Source of the DNA: Panopea generosa
Taxonomy: Eukaryota; Mollusca; Bivalvia; Adapedonta; Hiatellidae
NCBI GenBank assembly: GCA_029582155.1
Contig: CM055896.1
Coordinates: 6,396,218 to 6,460,217 of the forward strand
Reading direction: 5' to 3'
DNA: 64,000 nt
A program made the position numbers and the translations under genes. A model generated the notes under the pieces. The model was given only the letters and a program-made list of their open reading frames with translations, did not search any database and had not been told where the DNA came from. Shown here piece after piece: positions 1 to 11,929 of the stretch. Numbering within the stretch: the stretch's first letter is position 1; every line of letters begins with the position of its first letter.

Positions 1-359
1 AGTTTTTTATGTAGTTTTAACAGCAAATGGAAACATTTCCAAAACTTTCAGAAGAATCTGACATATTCTCATGTGTGTATGTGTGTGGGTGGGTATGTTG
101 AGGTTTCAAGAATTATTGTAAATTTCCTTTTAACTTCATATTGATTTCTGTTATCTCCTCTCTGTTATCTAAATCTGGAATGGTATAAAACTCCGGAAAT
201 TTGGTTGGATTTAAGATAAATCTAGAATTGTCAGAACATGAAAGGTTTGCACATTAGAATGTAAAACTGAAATCTGGCATAAACCTTGTTTTGAATTTGT
301 CATCTCTGTTACTTCTCTGATGGATTTCTCTTGCTTATTTTAGTTTTTACTAATTTAGT

Positions 360-515
360 TTAGCTCTATTGGGAAGAAAGCTCGGCTAAGGAAAGCTTTC
401 GAGTCCATTTGCTGGCTAGTACCAGTACTGAGTTGGTTTGAGAAGCCATCGGGTCGAGTTGGGGATCAAACCCGCAACATTTAACCCTCTGTCTACTAGT
501 AACTACCAACCCCCT
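360..515 (-). mobile_element. SINE-E fragment (tRNA-like, reverse)
   Basis: Contains ACCAGTACTGAG and GGGGATCAAACCCGCAAC, the reverse complement of a box B region. Other copies of this family are near 27590, 41400 and 45310. Confidence 0.6.
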
Positions 516-689
516 TTATATTTATTTTTTATTTCACATGGCTAGGACTTCCCCCGCATGTCAGGGAAAACTCAAAAGCAAGGGAATATTTATTTCAACG
601 TTGGGAATTTGTCAAGGAATTTTAGAATTGAGCACATGTCAGGGAAATATTAATATGGGGTAATTTCTGTTGTTTTTTTCAGGAATTTA

Positions 690-870
690 GTTTAGTTTAA
701 ACTTATTTATTTTACTTTGGTTGTGAAACAAGTTGTAACAACTTACATAAAACACGCTCAAAATCTTCCTACACATAGCCATAGTGGAGGATCGAACCCA
801 CAACTTTCCGATCATGGGTTTGGTGCTATACCACTGGATTACGCACTCCACACAGGAATTGTGTATCATA
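690..870 (-). mobile_element. SINE-D copy (reverse)
   Basis: Shares TTTTACTTTGGTTGTGAAAC and GGATCGAACCCACAAC with the family whose forward copies contain GTGTCCTTGAGCAAG. The short frames across it are not genes. Confidence 0.6.
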
Positions 871-1020
871 TTTTAAGGAAACCAATATTGAAGCTAGTAC
901 ATCTGTACATTTTTAATTAAAAGGAGTGGTAAGGGTTTGCTAAAAGTGTGGATGGAGGTCAACATTTTTTTATAAATGCTGCAAAATTCATTTACAAAAC
1001 GTACTAAATAATAAATCTAG

Positions 1021-1330
1021 CACCTCAGCAGTGGTCAAGGGTTAGAGAATCAACCTCACATGTGGAATGTTGTGAGCCGTGGCCGGGTCATACCAAAGAC
1101 TAGAAAAAATGGAAATAGAAGCTTTCTAATAATGCTTGGTGCTCAGCATTAAGAGGATAGTTCTAGGTCTTGTTGGCCTAGTGTCATTATAATGTGACTG
1201 GGTGGGGTATTTGTAATGCTATGTTTCTGCGGCATAATACTTCAGTGTGACAGCGCTCAAAATGACACTGTCGCGATATAACTGAAAAATTGTTGAAAGT
1301 TATGCTAAACACTATACATCAACTAAATAT
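1021..1330 (+). mobile_element. SINE-A copy
   Basis: SINE-A is defined here by a tRNA-like head (box A like GGTCTAGTAGTAGAGC, box B like GGTTCGATCCC) and a conserved body ending CTGAAAAATTGTTGAAAG and a C/A-rich tail. This copy is diverged in the head but full length. Confidence 0.75.
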
Positions 1331-1728
1331 ACTAAACTGGAAGACAAAAGATCACTTTAAAATAAACACGAATGTCAGGGAGGGTGTGAGTGGGGTGGTG
1401 TGTGTGTGTGGTGGGGGTTGGGGGATAATTTTTTTTGGAAAATGTCAGTGTATTTTGGTTTAGTTGATGTGTAGGAACCATGATGGTATTGTATATCATA
1501 CCAGCTTTATTGTATTCTAAAAAGTATTCTGTAAAAAAAATATTATTCCTTCCTGTTTCTCAGAACTTTTGCAATAAGCGATCACAGTTCCATGGTGTGT
1601 TTATCGAGAATTAGCGCTCAGTTACCCACATAAACTTTATTCCAAACTAATGAACACAGTCACCTCTGAATGTCAGTATTTTATTATGATTAGTGTTTTA
1701 TTACATGCTTGACATTTGTGTCTTGCAG

Positions 1729-1830
1729 CCAATGTCTGAAGCAGCCTCCTGTATGTGAATCCAATTGTCAAAGTTGACGACGATGGACTGTTGTGTCATT
1801 TTCTTGTTTTGTTTCTTTGATTAAAAGTAT
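1729..1830 (+). other. possible last exon and poly(A) signal of an upstream gene
   Basis: A CTTGCAG acceptor-like site at 1722-1728 is followed by short reading frames that close within 50 nt in every frame, then ATTAAA near 1820 and a TG-rich stretch. This is the pattern of a terminal exon, but there is no recognisable protein and no other exon in the window, so it may be chance. Confidence 0.15.
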
Positions 1831-1852
1831 TTGTGTGTTTACTTGAATATTA

Positions 1853-2112
1853 ATCATCATTTTTATCGTCATTTTTACTGCCATTGAGGGCTATTAGATG
1901 ACCAGATGACTTAACAGATCCTTGAAGGTTAACCAGTACACCCATCTCTGCAAGTAACTGATAACTTTCCCACTTGAATCATTGGTGAGAAACAAATGAC
2001 AGCTAGAAGCTGTGTAATATATCAATAGCTGTGGAGACTAGCTTGGTGGGGATTCAAACTCATGACCCTGAATTGATAGTCAGACGCACTGCTAATTGAG
2101 CTAATCAGGCCA
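1853..2112 (-). mobile_element. SINE-B copy (reverse)
   Basis: SINE-B is defined here by a tRNA-like head (forward TTAGCTCAGTCG, then GAGTTCAAATCCCC) and a tail with CTGTTAGCC, GCATAAAAATGATGCTAAAT and (CAAT)n. Here the head is at the right end, so the element is reversed. Confidence 0.75.
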
Positions 2113-2127
2113 AATAAAAAGCACTCA

Positions 2128-2232
2128 TTCATTGGTCATGGGGTAGAGAGTCCGCCTCACATACAGAAGGTCTTTGGTTTGATCCCCAGTAGGGTCATAC
2201 CAAAGACTTGAAAATTGTACTAGAAGCTTGAT
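2128..2232 (+). mobile_element. SINE-A head fragment
   Basis: Box A and box B regions plus GGGTCATACCAAAGACTTG, cut off after the first 100 bases. Confidence 0.65.
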
Positions 2233-2618
2233 TCTTCAAGTGGGAAACTTAACCATAGAAGATTCATTTCTGCCTGAGGTCTTTGATGCCATATATAATC
2301 TGAAATGAGTGGAAAATAATAAAAATCCACTCTCTGGTAGTGTAGAAAAATGTCTGCATGAGGTGTATTCATGACCAATTGGTCAGCATTCCTGTTGTAT
2401 ACAACTGACTGTGTACCTACCACAAACTTCTATCTGAAATATCCTCAGACACTAATTACTAGTTCCTGAAACATCTCGCCAGATAATTATAGAGGATTAG
2501 TCTTCTCTCAGTGTACCAGTATTTAACAGTTTAAATACTTTTGGATGAAAGTGCCGAGAGTATCTCATGGTTTTTATTTTCCTTTTAGCTCTCATTTTAT
2601 ATGATTTTTTGGTTAGGA

Positions 2619-2930
2619 CAGAATAAATAACTTGCTAGATTATCATCACCGCTCGCCCCCTAATTTTCTTGCTGCCCCAACCCTTGATAACCCTTTTTTT
2701 CCCCTTCAAAATACAAACAACAAAAAAATAAAAATAAACAAGACTGCAAGACTGGACAAAATAGTTCAAGCCAAGTATTGTTCAACATTATATCATACAT
2801 GTACATGTATATACATGTACATCGAAATAGGAATTCGGCCCGAGACCAGATAAGTGGCTCAAGCTCAATGTGTGGTGTTCTAGCCAATCGTGTTTGAGCA
2901 AATAAAGTTCTACTGTAGTGCTTTGTTGTT
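2619..2930. mobile_element. fragments of MITE-2 and MITE-4 side by side
   Basis: 2632-2690 is the left end of MITE-2 (TTGCTAGATTATCATC). 2746-2925 is a MITE-4 copy in reverse, ending AAAGTTCTACTGTAGTG. MITE-4 ends read CAGTAGAACTTC in forward orientation. The two frames predicted here are translations of these repeats. Confidence 0.6.
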
Positions 2931-2939
2931 ATTAACACT

Positions 2940-4100
2940 TTATTACATATTACTTAATTTTGTTTCAAAATACGTTGTTTTTTGGGGGGGGGACTGAAAC
3001 AGGTTTATTTATTTATGTTTTTGTAATGTAAAACCTGCAAAGGGAAAGTACTCCAGACTGCTGTGTTATTTAAACATATAACCTGCAATTTATTTGGTAC
3101 CCTGCTTGCAGTTGTTTTGACCATTACTACATTCAATGTAAGTTTTACCCTTTAAATTCAATAAAACAACTGATATATGAGAATTTCTCAATCATATATG
3201 GTGCAAAATACCATTGTTTATTGTCAAAAACATGTATTTAAACTCTTATTATCGCAGATATTTGAATTAGACCTGACCCATGGAATAATGTAAATGATTT
3301 GGCGTATCTGATCTTGTTTATATTCATGAAATGTTGCAAGATCACCATATATTATAGTGAAATGAGCCAATCATAAATTTGAGCAACATCTGATATTTAT
3401 AAAATACTCTATGGTCACTACGAGGAATGGCCCAAAATAGCATATATCTAATTTGATTAAAAGGTTTATAAATTTAATGACACTGAAATCTTAAAACTTG
3501 ATATTTCGATAGTATAATCATTTATCGATAAAATGTATACATTTCAATAATGTATACATAAAAGTGTGCATTTAACAAACAATATGAGGTTCTGTGTTTC
3601 GGCCCAGTCTGTGTAACATCTTATAGTCTAAAAGAGCGTCGCTTATTAGTTCTTCTCAAAGTGTTCACATGGTCCATTTGTTCCTCCTTGAGCAATCAAG
3701 ATAACCACCTCGCACATATGTGAGACATTGATAATTCTAAGAAATAATTCTTTGCATAGGTGATTTACTTATTTAAAAAATGTTTGCAATTTCTGTAGCA
3801 GTTTGACAACAGTCTGCCTTGATGACATTAGACACTCACTGGTTTATTGCGTTGTCGATTTTCGCTGACGTGTCTTCCTTTATTGTTGTAACTTACTACT
3901 ATCCTCCCGTTCAAAAAACATTTGTGCCACTTATAGATAAGAGTTTTATACATATTCCTGTGACTGTCTGACAATAGTATACTCCAGGGTCGTTCCCCAT
4001 AGCACTCAATATTGTATTACTGTTCTGTGAGCCGTGGTGTCGCCGATGACACCATTGTAACAGTCAGTTTATTAGTTAATAGTGAGCTATATAGTGAAAC
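2940..4100. other. non-coding, mostly unique sequence
   Basis: No gene seen. 3190-3285 resembles 21330-21410 (shared GATATTTGAATTAGACCTGACC in part), an old dispersed repeat. Confidence 0.5.
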
Positions 4101-4103
4101 CAT

Positions 4104-4682
4104 AGTGATTCGTCAAAAAACATGGCATCCAGGGGTTGGGGTTAGAATACTATATAAGCTAAAGTAAAAACTTAAAAAATCTTCTTGTCAGAAACCACCG
4201 CATCGATTTTTAAACAATTTCACAGCCTTTTGATTTGTTAAAAAAACATGACCGCCACAGTGAGGTGTTAGTTTACTATATAGGCAGCTATAGTAAAAAC
4301 TTCTTGTCAGAATATACTGACTTGATTTCGTTGTTATTGCACCGACATTTACCATGGGTGAACCTCTACCAAGTTTGTTCCAGCCATTGCGATTCATCAA
4401 AAAACATAGTCGCCAGGAAGGGAGGCTGGTTTTCTTTATATGGATATATAGTGAAAACTTTCTTTTGATATCTGATATCCAGATATCTGCATAAGTATAC
4501 TATTGTTATTGCACAACTCTTCTACGCATCTGTTACATCTTCAAAACAAATCAAAATTCTAACTACTCGCCCATCTCGTTTTTCTAGAATTTTGAGTGTA
4601 ACATGTACTATATAATCTACTTAAGTTGGGTGACATAAGGTCACTTAGGTGAGTGATATAGGGCCATCTTGGCCCTCTTGTT
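4104..4682 (+). mobile_element. Helitron-like non-autonomous element (candidate)
   Basis: Three imperfect internal copies of CAAAAAACATGGCCGCC-like sequence with ATATAGTGAAAACTTCTTG. The right end is a hairpin GGGCCATCTTGGCCC followed at once by TCTTGTTTG. A hairpin just before a CT-containing terminus fits rolling-circle elements. The left boundary is uncertain. Confidence 0.4.
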
Positions 4683-5261
4683 TGATTTGGCATCATTAAG
4701 TCGCACTAAGTATCGTTAGAAACTCAAAAGTTCTCATACATACACACCAATTATTGATGTTACAGGAAACATGATTTGTTTGTAAATGTATGCACATTTG
4801 ACCAAACAGCATCAAATTAAAGTAACAGGAATGCTATGTTGCATAAGCCATTTTAGGATTGGGTCGTACAGCCATCCCTACGGTAGAAAAAATCACTACA
4901 ATAAAATGGATTAACATACCAAGTATATCAAATTATATGTCTAATTAACCGAAATTTCTGATTGATCATAATTGCAAAGTTTCAATACCATATTGTGTAC
5001 CATTATTGGTTTATTTATGAATTACACGCTATTTTGGGACAACCCGCAAACATTGTGGAAAGAGCCAATCATAACTTTGTATGTGTTTACAGTCCTCCAC
5101 CAGGTCTTGTTACGAATTTGGTACGACCAATAATTCTGATATTGAAGTGAAAATTTCTCACAAATGAGGCAGACCTTTCTCTAACAAACATCTTCTACAG
5201 TGTTAAAGTCACGGTCTGGTAGTTATATAATGTTATAGAAGCATTCCATGCTCTCCTCTAA

Positions 5262-5395
5262 ACCAGACCCAGTTAGCTCAGTCGGTAGCATGTCTTGTCT
5301 GACTATCTATCCATAATCCAGGGGTTGCGAGTCATAATGTCAATTTCCGTGATGATTGATTTACAACATTGCTTCTCATTGTCATTTATCTAAAA
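5262..5395 (+). mobile_element. SINE-B head fragment
   Basis: Begins CCCAGTTAGCTCAGTCGGTAG and runs into CATTGCTTCTCATTGTCATT; the tail is missing. Confidence 0.65.
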
Positions 5396-5552
5396 AATTG
5401 AAACACATCACACTTTGGTAAATGCATTAAAGTACTATGAATTGTGGGACAGACAGGGAATTTTTGCACGCTTTTTCATTGAAGGGTGTAACACCTGACT
5501 CGGGAGATGTCAGATACTGGGATAGATTTTGATTTTATTGAGAAATAATTTG

Positions 5553-6164
5553 GTTGATGTTGACATGCTGTTTAGCATCACTTTCAACAATTTTTCAGTA
5601 ATATCACAATGGTGTCTTTTTGAGACAGTATTCTGAGCGCTGCCATACGGGAGTATCATGCTGCAGTCACATGGTATGATACCCCACCCAGTCATACTGT
5701 ACTTACACCAGACCAACTAGTCCTAGAACTATCCTCTAAATGCTGTGGCCGGGCCCGATTAGCTCAGTCGATTACGCGTCTGACTATCAATCCAGGGGTC
5801 GTGAGTTCAAATCCCCCGCCCGGCAACAGTCTCCATGATGATTGATATACGACATTGCGTCTCATTATCATTCGTCTCTCACCACTGATTCAAGTGGGAA
5901 AGTTATCAGTTACATGCGGAGACGGGGTGTGCTCGAGTACTGGTTAATCCCAGGAAACAGTGGTTAGGTTAACTGATCGTCTGTTAGCCCTCGATGGCAT
6001 AAAAATGATGCTAAATATTCAATCAATCAATCAATCTAAATGCTGTGCGCCAAGTGAGGAAGCTTCAAGTACCATTATTAAAGTTTTTGGTATGATCCAG
6101 CCAGAGCCCAAACCAGCAACCTTCTGCATGCGAGGTGGACACTCTACCGCTAGACCATCGCTGC
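5553..6164 (-). mobile_element. SINE-A copy interrupted by SINE-B
   Basis: Reverse SINE-A in two blocks, 5553-5747 and 6035-6164, separated by a SINE-B. The right block ends with the head in reverse (ACTCTACCGCTAGACCA). Confidence 0.85.
5748..6034 (+). mobile_element. complete SINE-B with 13-bp target duplication
   Basis: Flanked by TCTAAATGCTGTG at 5735-5747 and 6035-6047. The element runs from GCCGGGCCCGATTAGCTCAG to a (CAAT)n tail. This is the best full-length SINE-B in the window. Confidence 0.9.
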
Positions 6165-7111
6165 AGTTCAGAGAAGTAACTTACGACTCTGCCGGTGACT
6201 GAACATGGATGTTCATTTTGTTTTCAGTGCAAAAAGTTCAAATGTAAATTAAACGATAACGAACAACAAGTTTCCAATCAGAATTTTTGTAGAAGATGAA
6301 GATTACAATCAAACAACGGTTAATCAGGGCACTGTCAATTAATGTAATGATGGAACAATCATCAAAATGGATAATAAAGAGAGCAAGGAGGTCGCAGGCA
6401 TGGACGATTGTCTTTAGAGACCTTTATGATTAATTAGTACATGTAGTCTGATGGGAGCACGATCAATAATGTCAATATACTACCAGATAAGAATCGTTCT
6501 TGGTCATATGTCGTCGTCGTATCGTACATCCCCACTTTTTATCCAGTTCTTGACAATATTGCGAACTAGCAATTTAACCACAAGCATGACACTGGAACAT
6601 TGTGATTGAATTATGCAAGTGTCATGGTCGCGCAACGTTTCTCGTTATATTGTGATTTTTTTTAAGAATAGTGTATTGATTTGTTCAGATCGGAAGAGTT
6701 GATAACTTTTAGCAGCATTATTATGGATATGTTACAATGGACTTAATTTTGTCAGTGACAATTAATGAAAATTTTCGTCGTGTTAGTGAAATGACAAAGA
6801 TTTGTTTGAAAATAATTAAACATAGTTTATACAATCATATTCATAAAGTATTTTAAAAAAGTGCTGGTGTAAAAGTTATAGTGAAGTTTTATTTTCATAG
6901 CATGATTTTCTCAAGAGAGTTTTGAGGTAGTGTAAAAGTTATCTTCTGTAAATGGTTCAGTAGGTTTGTCAACGCTTATTCTTTGTATACATTGATAACA
7001 CTTATTAATATTATGTTAATTTCTGTGGTAAGATGGAAGCATGTATGGTATATGTATGACAATAGTGGTGTAGGAGGAATAAGGATAACTTGTTTAGAGG
7101 CGGATGGGGAT

Positions 7112-7138
7112 GGGGGGGGGGGGGGGGGGGGGGGGGGG
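7112..7138 (+). repeat. poly(G) tract, 27 G
   Basis: Uninterrupted run of 27 G; length is likely to vary between reads or individuals. Surrounding 6170-7530 shows no gene. Confidence 0.9.
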
Positions 7139-7512
7139 CAACCACCTGTTTTGATTGGTTTAATATTAAACTAAATATTTCTTAAAGTACTGTGACGAGG
7201 ATCAGAATAAATGATTATTTTAGTCTTATTACGGCCTGCTAGGGTTATAATTTATATAGATGTTGGCAATGGTGACAAGTTGGTGCATATAATACTAGGG
7301 ATTTAGGCTGGAATTTAGGGATTTAGGCCCTTGGGTCCCGATATAATGCGGTTCACAAAGCAAATGAATTGGACTGCAATATAAACCGTGTTATAAACAT
7401 CGCGACTAATTATGATTGTTGATAAATGTTTGAAACTATTTTGTCTGGTCTCTGATATATTTAAATTTCAAGAAAGTATAGTACAACTACATAAATATAG
7501 ATGTGTACATTG

Positions 7513-7990
7513 GGTCCTGTTGCCTAATGGTTTAACCCTTTACTTCATATAGACGCCTTTGGACATCTTTAATAAAGACACCTTTGGACAACTAATATAG
7601 AAGGCTTTTAAATTATTTGATGAATTATGTTTATATTAACTGACAAATAATATAGAAGGCTTTTGAATTTTTTTTGTGAATTATGTTTATATTAACTGAC
7701 AGTGGAAAACAGTGCAGGAAGTGTTCAGATTACTCGCTACGAGCAATCTGAACTCTTCCTGCACTGTTTTCAAAGGCCTTCTGTGATTGGTGCTGGAAAA
7801 TGCGTATTTATGGAGTAAAGGGTTAAGGCACTTTACCTCTCACTGCTGTGGTTGTAGGTTCAAGCCCATCTCGGTAAAAAAAATTATATGAGAAAGTTTT
7901 CCAGTTTCTTTCGGAAGTATGGTGGTTCTACTCATATTAATTCTGCCAATAAACTGGATATGTCCTGTATAACCTGTCATGTGTACAGAA
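7513..7990 (+). mobile_element. SINE-C copy interrupted by a MITE
   Basis: SINE-C head GGGTCCTGTTGCCTAATGG at 7513, resumed after the MITE with GGCACTTTACCTCTCAC and body AGAAAGTTTTCCAG, ending ATAAACTGGATATG. SINE-C has a tRNA-Leu/Ser-like head. Confidence 0.8.
7532..7826. mobile_element. piggyBac-like MITE with long hairpin
   Basis: TTAA at both ends, ends CCCTTTACTTCATA and its inverted counterpart TATGGAGTAAAGGG (4-5 mismatches at most). Centre is a hairpin with arms of about 32 bp around 7705-7772 (AACAGTGCAGGAAGTGTTCA and its complement). A GAAGGCTTTTGAATTnTTTG block is tandemly repeated on the left side. Confidence 0.85.
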
Positions 7991-8039
7991 ATGCAACATG
8001 CTTGTGCAAAATGCTATAACAACAAGATGCTGGAAGTTA

Positions 8040-8331
8040 TTGATTGATTGATTAAATATTGCGCATCATTTTTGTGCCATCGTGAGCTAACAGATGATCA
8101 GTTGACCTAACCACTCTTTCGTGGGATCCTGGAAGGTTAACCAGTACTCAAGCACACCCCTTTTCCACAAGTAACGGATAACTTTCACACATGAATCAGG
8201 GGTGAGAGACGAATGATAATGAGACACATTGTCATATATCAATCATCACAGAGACTTACTGGGTGGGGATTTGAAGTCATGACCCCTGAATTGATAGCCA
8301 GACGCGCTGCCGACTGAGCTAATCAGGCCCA
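8040..8331 (-). mobile_element. SINE-B copy (reverse)
   Basis: Begins GATTGATTGATT (reverse tail) and ends GACTGAGCTAATCAGGCCC (reverse head). Full length. Confidence 0.85.
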
Positions 8332-8407
8332 GCTGTTGGCAGGGAACAGTTAATTGCTTTTACAGTATGTTATTAAACTACAGGATACCACTGGCAGTTC
8401 CAGTGTA

Positions 8408-8640
8408 GGGGTCCTCCGTGGCTGAGTGGTTTTAGGCATCATCTCAAGATCACTTACCTATCACCAGCAAGGTCACAGGTTTGAGTCCTGCTTACTCCAA
8501 AAACTTAAACGAGAAAGTTTGCCGGTTGTTTGCGGAAGGTTTCAGATTCACACTGAGGTCTTCTTCTACCAATAAAACTGGATATGCCATAATTATATAA
8601 ACTGAAATGTGTTGAAAATGACATTTAACCACATTAAAAA
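8408..8640 (+). mobile_element. SINE-C copy
   Basis: GGTCCTCCGTGGCTGAGTGG at the head, GGTTTGAGTCCTGCT box B, tail CTGAAATGTGTTGAAAATGA. Full length. Confidence 0.85.
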
Positions 8641-8689
8641 AATAATAATGGAAAAAAATAACTATGTAACATTAGGTGATGCAAACATT

Positions 8690-9345
8690 TTGCAACATTA
8701 TTAATGACAAGAGACAAATTACAGTGATACAATATGAATGTGCAATACATGTTATTTAATTACAAGTGACAAATTACAGTAAAACAATACGAATGTGCAA
8801 TACATGTTATTTAATTACAAGTGACAAATTACAGTGATACAATATGAAGGTGCAATACATGTTATTTAATTACAAATGACAAGCGACAATATGAATGTAC
8901 AATATATGTTTTGATTACAAGTGACATATTACAGTGATACAATATAAATGTGCAATACATATTATTTAATTACAAGTGACAAATTACAGTGAAACAATAT
9001 GAATGTGCAATAAATGTTATTTAATTACAAGTGACAAATTACAGTGATACAATGTGAATGTGCAATGTATGTTATTTGATTACAAGTGACAAATTACAGT
9101 GATACAATAGGAATGTGCAAATTATATGTTATTTTATTACAAGAGACAATGTACAGTGATACAATGTAAATGTGCAATATATGTTATTAATTTATAAGCT
9201 ACACACAGATACAATATAAATGTTACAATAGGTTATTAAAACAAGATAGGAGCTATAGTGATACAATATGAATGTGCAATATCGCATTTCATAACAAGTA
9301 ACTGGTCAATACAGTAAATCAATGTGAATGTGCAATATCATTTAA
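8690..9345 (+). repeat. 55-bp tandem repeat, about 11 units
   Basis: Unit TTACAAGTGACAAATTACAG then TGATACAATATGAATGTGCAAT and a TTATTT block. The unit start recurs at 8721, 8776 and 8831. It decays towards the right end. Confidence 0.9.
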
Positions 9346-9969
9346 ATAATTGACAAACATGGTATCATCTGTTTGAAAAGGGGGAGTTTATATATAAACA
9401 ACATGAACAATGGCATGTATCCCTCTGGGGCTTAAATGAAATATATGTGATAAACTGATCGGCAAACAATCAATCACAAAGTGACTGATTGACAAATGAA
9501 GTGTGACATTTATATCCAACTGAATTGTTTTGAAATTGTTTCCAAGTGTTATTGAGGAGAAAATTGGTTTTAATTGGTATCTGGAATTTGTTGTTTCTGT
9601 TGTTGTATCTGATGAGTGAACACCACACAGACATGTGATTGGAACAATAGAACAAAATTGTCTTAATATGTAGGTCAGTACCAAACTATAGGTAACAGTT
9701 TCTATTTCTCTTGCTGAAAATTGAGCTGTGTTAGTGGACGATTATTTATTTCTTGGTTTTTCTTGTACTAGCAAAATATAATAACTGTAGTTTTGAATAT
9801 TATTTTTTTGTGCTTTATCACAGGAATGGATTTTTTTTTTTCAAAAACTAGTGTGAGTTCATTATTTTTATTATATAAAAAATGTTTATAATTTCTGCAA
9901 TATGAATTTTCAGAAAGAAGTTTGTGAAGGTAAATATTAACGCGCGAACATGATTAAAAAGCAATATTG

Positions 9970-10228
9970 GGACCAGGTCCTTTGTGGGCAAGTGAGTGGT
10001 CTATGGCATCATCTCAAGGTCACTTACCTCTCACCGCTAAGGTCATAGGTTTGAAATCCGCTCACTTCAAAAAATTTTATATGTGAAAAATATTTGCCAG
10101 TTAATTGCAGAAGGATGGTGTAACTCAGTCTGATTCCGCCATCAATAAAACTTGATATGCCATATATAATCTGCAATACAACTTGATATGCCATATATAA
10201 TCTGAAACGTATTAAACCCCATTGAAAA
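9970..10228 (+). mobile_element. SINE-C copy
   Basis: Head diverged, body TCACTTACCTCTCACCGCTA, and a duplicated 3' part (ATAAAACTTGATATGCCATA twice). Confidence 0.75.
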
Positions 10229-10487
10229 AACGGACATGTGTAAAAAGCAATATCAGTATTTTTGAGACACTCAGTGCAATATTAGATCTTAATTTAGTTG
10301 GGTGCAGAACAGTTACAAAGTGTAACACCTGTATATTTACATACGGTATAAGATGGAATGGATAAAATGTGATAACGTTTCGAATCATTTGAAAAAGTGA
10401 TGTCAAGCTATGCACTTGGTATGATGTACTGTGATCTTGGTAAAGATTTAAAGGGGCACATTGGCAATTATGAAATTGTTTTGTGTT

Positions 10488-10752
10488 TTATGTTTGTTTG
10501 AATGTTTAACATCATTTTTATGCCATTGAAAGCTAACCACTCTTTCCTGGGATCCTTGAAGGTTAACCAATACTTGAGCACACCAATCTCAGCAAGTAAC
10601 TTTCTCTCTTGAATCAGTGGTGAGAAACAAATGACAGCGAGACGCAATGTCGTATATCATTCAGTACGGAAACTGTGGCCGGGCAGGGATTCATACTCAC
10701 GACCCCTGGATTGAGAGCCTGACGCGCTACCTATTAAACTTATTGGACCCAA
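10488..10752 (-). mobile_element. SINE-B copy (reverse)
   Basis: Runs from ATTTTTATGCCATTGAAAGC to CTATTAAACTTATTGGACCC, so tail first and head last. The 67-codon frame inside it is the SINE. Confidence 0.75.
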
Positions 10753-10859
10753 TTTCAAAATTGATTTTTCACAAATCAAATCAGTGGGAGTATTACCATC
10801 ATAACTTTCAAATATTTCTGTCTGAAACTTCATATTTTAGACATTTATAGCATTTCTCC

Positions 10860-11500
10860 CTTTAAATACTAAGGATACAACTATACTGTCATTGTTTTCT
10901 ATTTTAGACTTTGATATTGCTGTTTGATGGGAGTGCTAATTATATGCTATCACATACTTTGTGTACTGATAACAAAAACTAGGACTAACTGGACTATAAC
11001 TTCACTACCGTATTACTCCTAATGAATGCTCCATCTGGTCGGCTATAGATATTAATTTTCTAATCTAACATTAAATTCACCTTTCACGTTTGGGAATAAG
11101 ACCAGTCAGTAAAATTTCATTCTCTTTGTATTTAAGTATACACTATATCTTACAACTTACTTTCTACCCAAAGTGTGATTTCTTTAAATAGACTATACAT
11201 CATTTCTATTTTAGATATTTTATTTTCATAACATGTACACATGCACACATGCATGCACACAAACACACATACCAGTTACCACACACACGTTTCAAAAGAA
11301 AGAAAATAAATTTATGACACACTATCTTTAAAATGTCCCCTTAGTGTTACGGCCTGAGGGTGAGAAACAATAGGAACAATACGGTAAAGTGTTGATGATG
11401 GATGGATATGTCAGGTCATGTGTCATTTGATCAGTTTGAATACAGGAGATATCACTTGTACAGGTTCATGTCCTGGCATCTTCTTCTGGAACATATTGTA
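10860..11500. other. non-coding, nothing recognised
   Basis: A+T-rich; a short CACACA-rich stretch at 11235-11290. No gene or known repeat seen. Confidence 0.5.
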
Positions 11501-11885
11501 CCAAGATTTAGTAGTAGAAAGTCTTGATGCTGGATTATTAAGTTGTTGAGTACCAGACTATTTACTGGATTACTTGGTGTAGAGTCCCAAGTTACTCGAT
11601 TACTAAGTGCGGAAAATCTAAGTTCCTGAATTACTGGTGATGGTTCAAAGTTACTGAATTACTGAGTGAAGACTCCAAGATTCTGGATTTCTAAGTTACT
11701 GATTTCCAGACTTCCGTTTTACTGGAATATTGAGTGTGGAGTACCTAGTTACCAAATTTTGTTGTTGGAATGCTGAGTGTTGAGTTCAAGTTACTGGATT
11801 ACTGAGCATAGGATATTAGGTTGTCAGATTATAAGTGTAGAGTACCAAATTACCGGATTATTGAGTATAGAGTACTAAACGTTAT
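11500..11885 (+). repeat. degenerate repeat of about 28 bp
   Basis: Loose copies of AAGTTACTGGATTACTGAGTG then TAGAGTACC. Strongly diverged, so probably old. Confidence 0.7.
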
Positions 11886-11929
11886 TACTTATATTTTTCC
11901 TGTTCCAGTTAATTTATCAGTATCGCCTT

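Noticed and set aside
5755..5830. tRNA-like sequences, e.g. TTAGCTCAGTCGATTACGCG with GAGTTCAAATCCCC, as tRNA genes
   Set aside because: Each is the head of a dispersed SINE with a conserved non-tRNA body and tail, present in more than ten copies. No copy forms a convincing separate tRNA gene.
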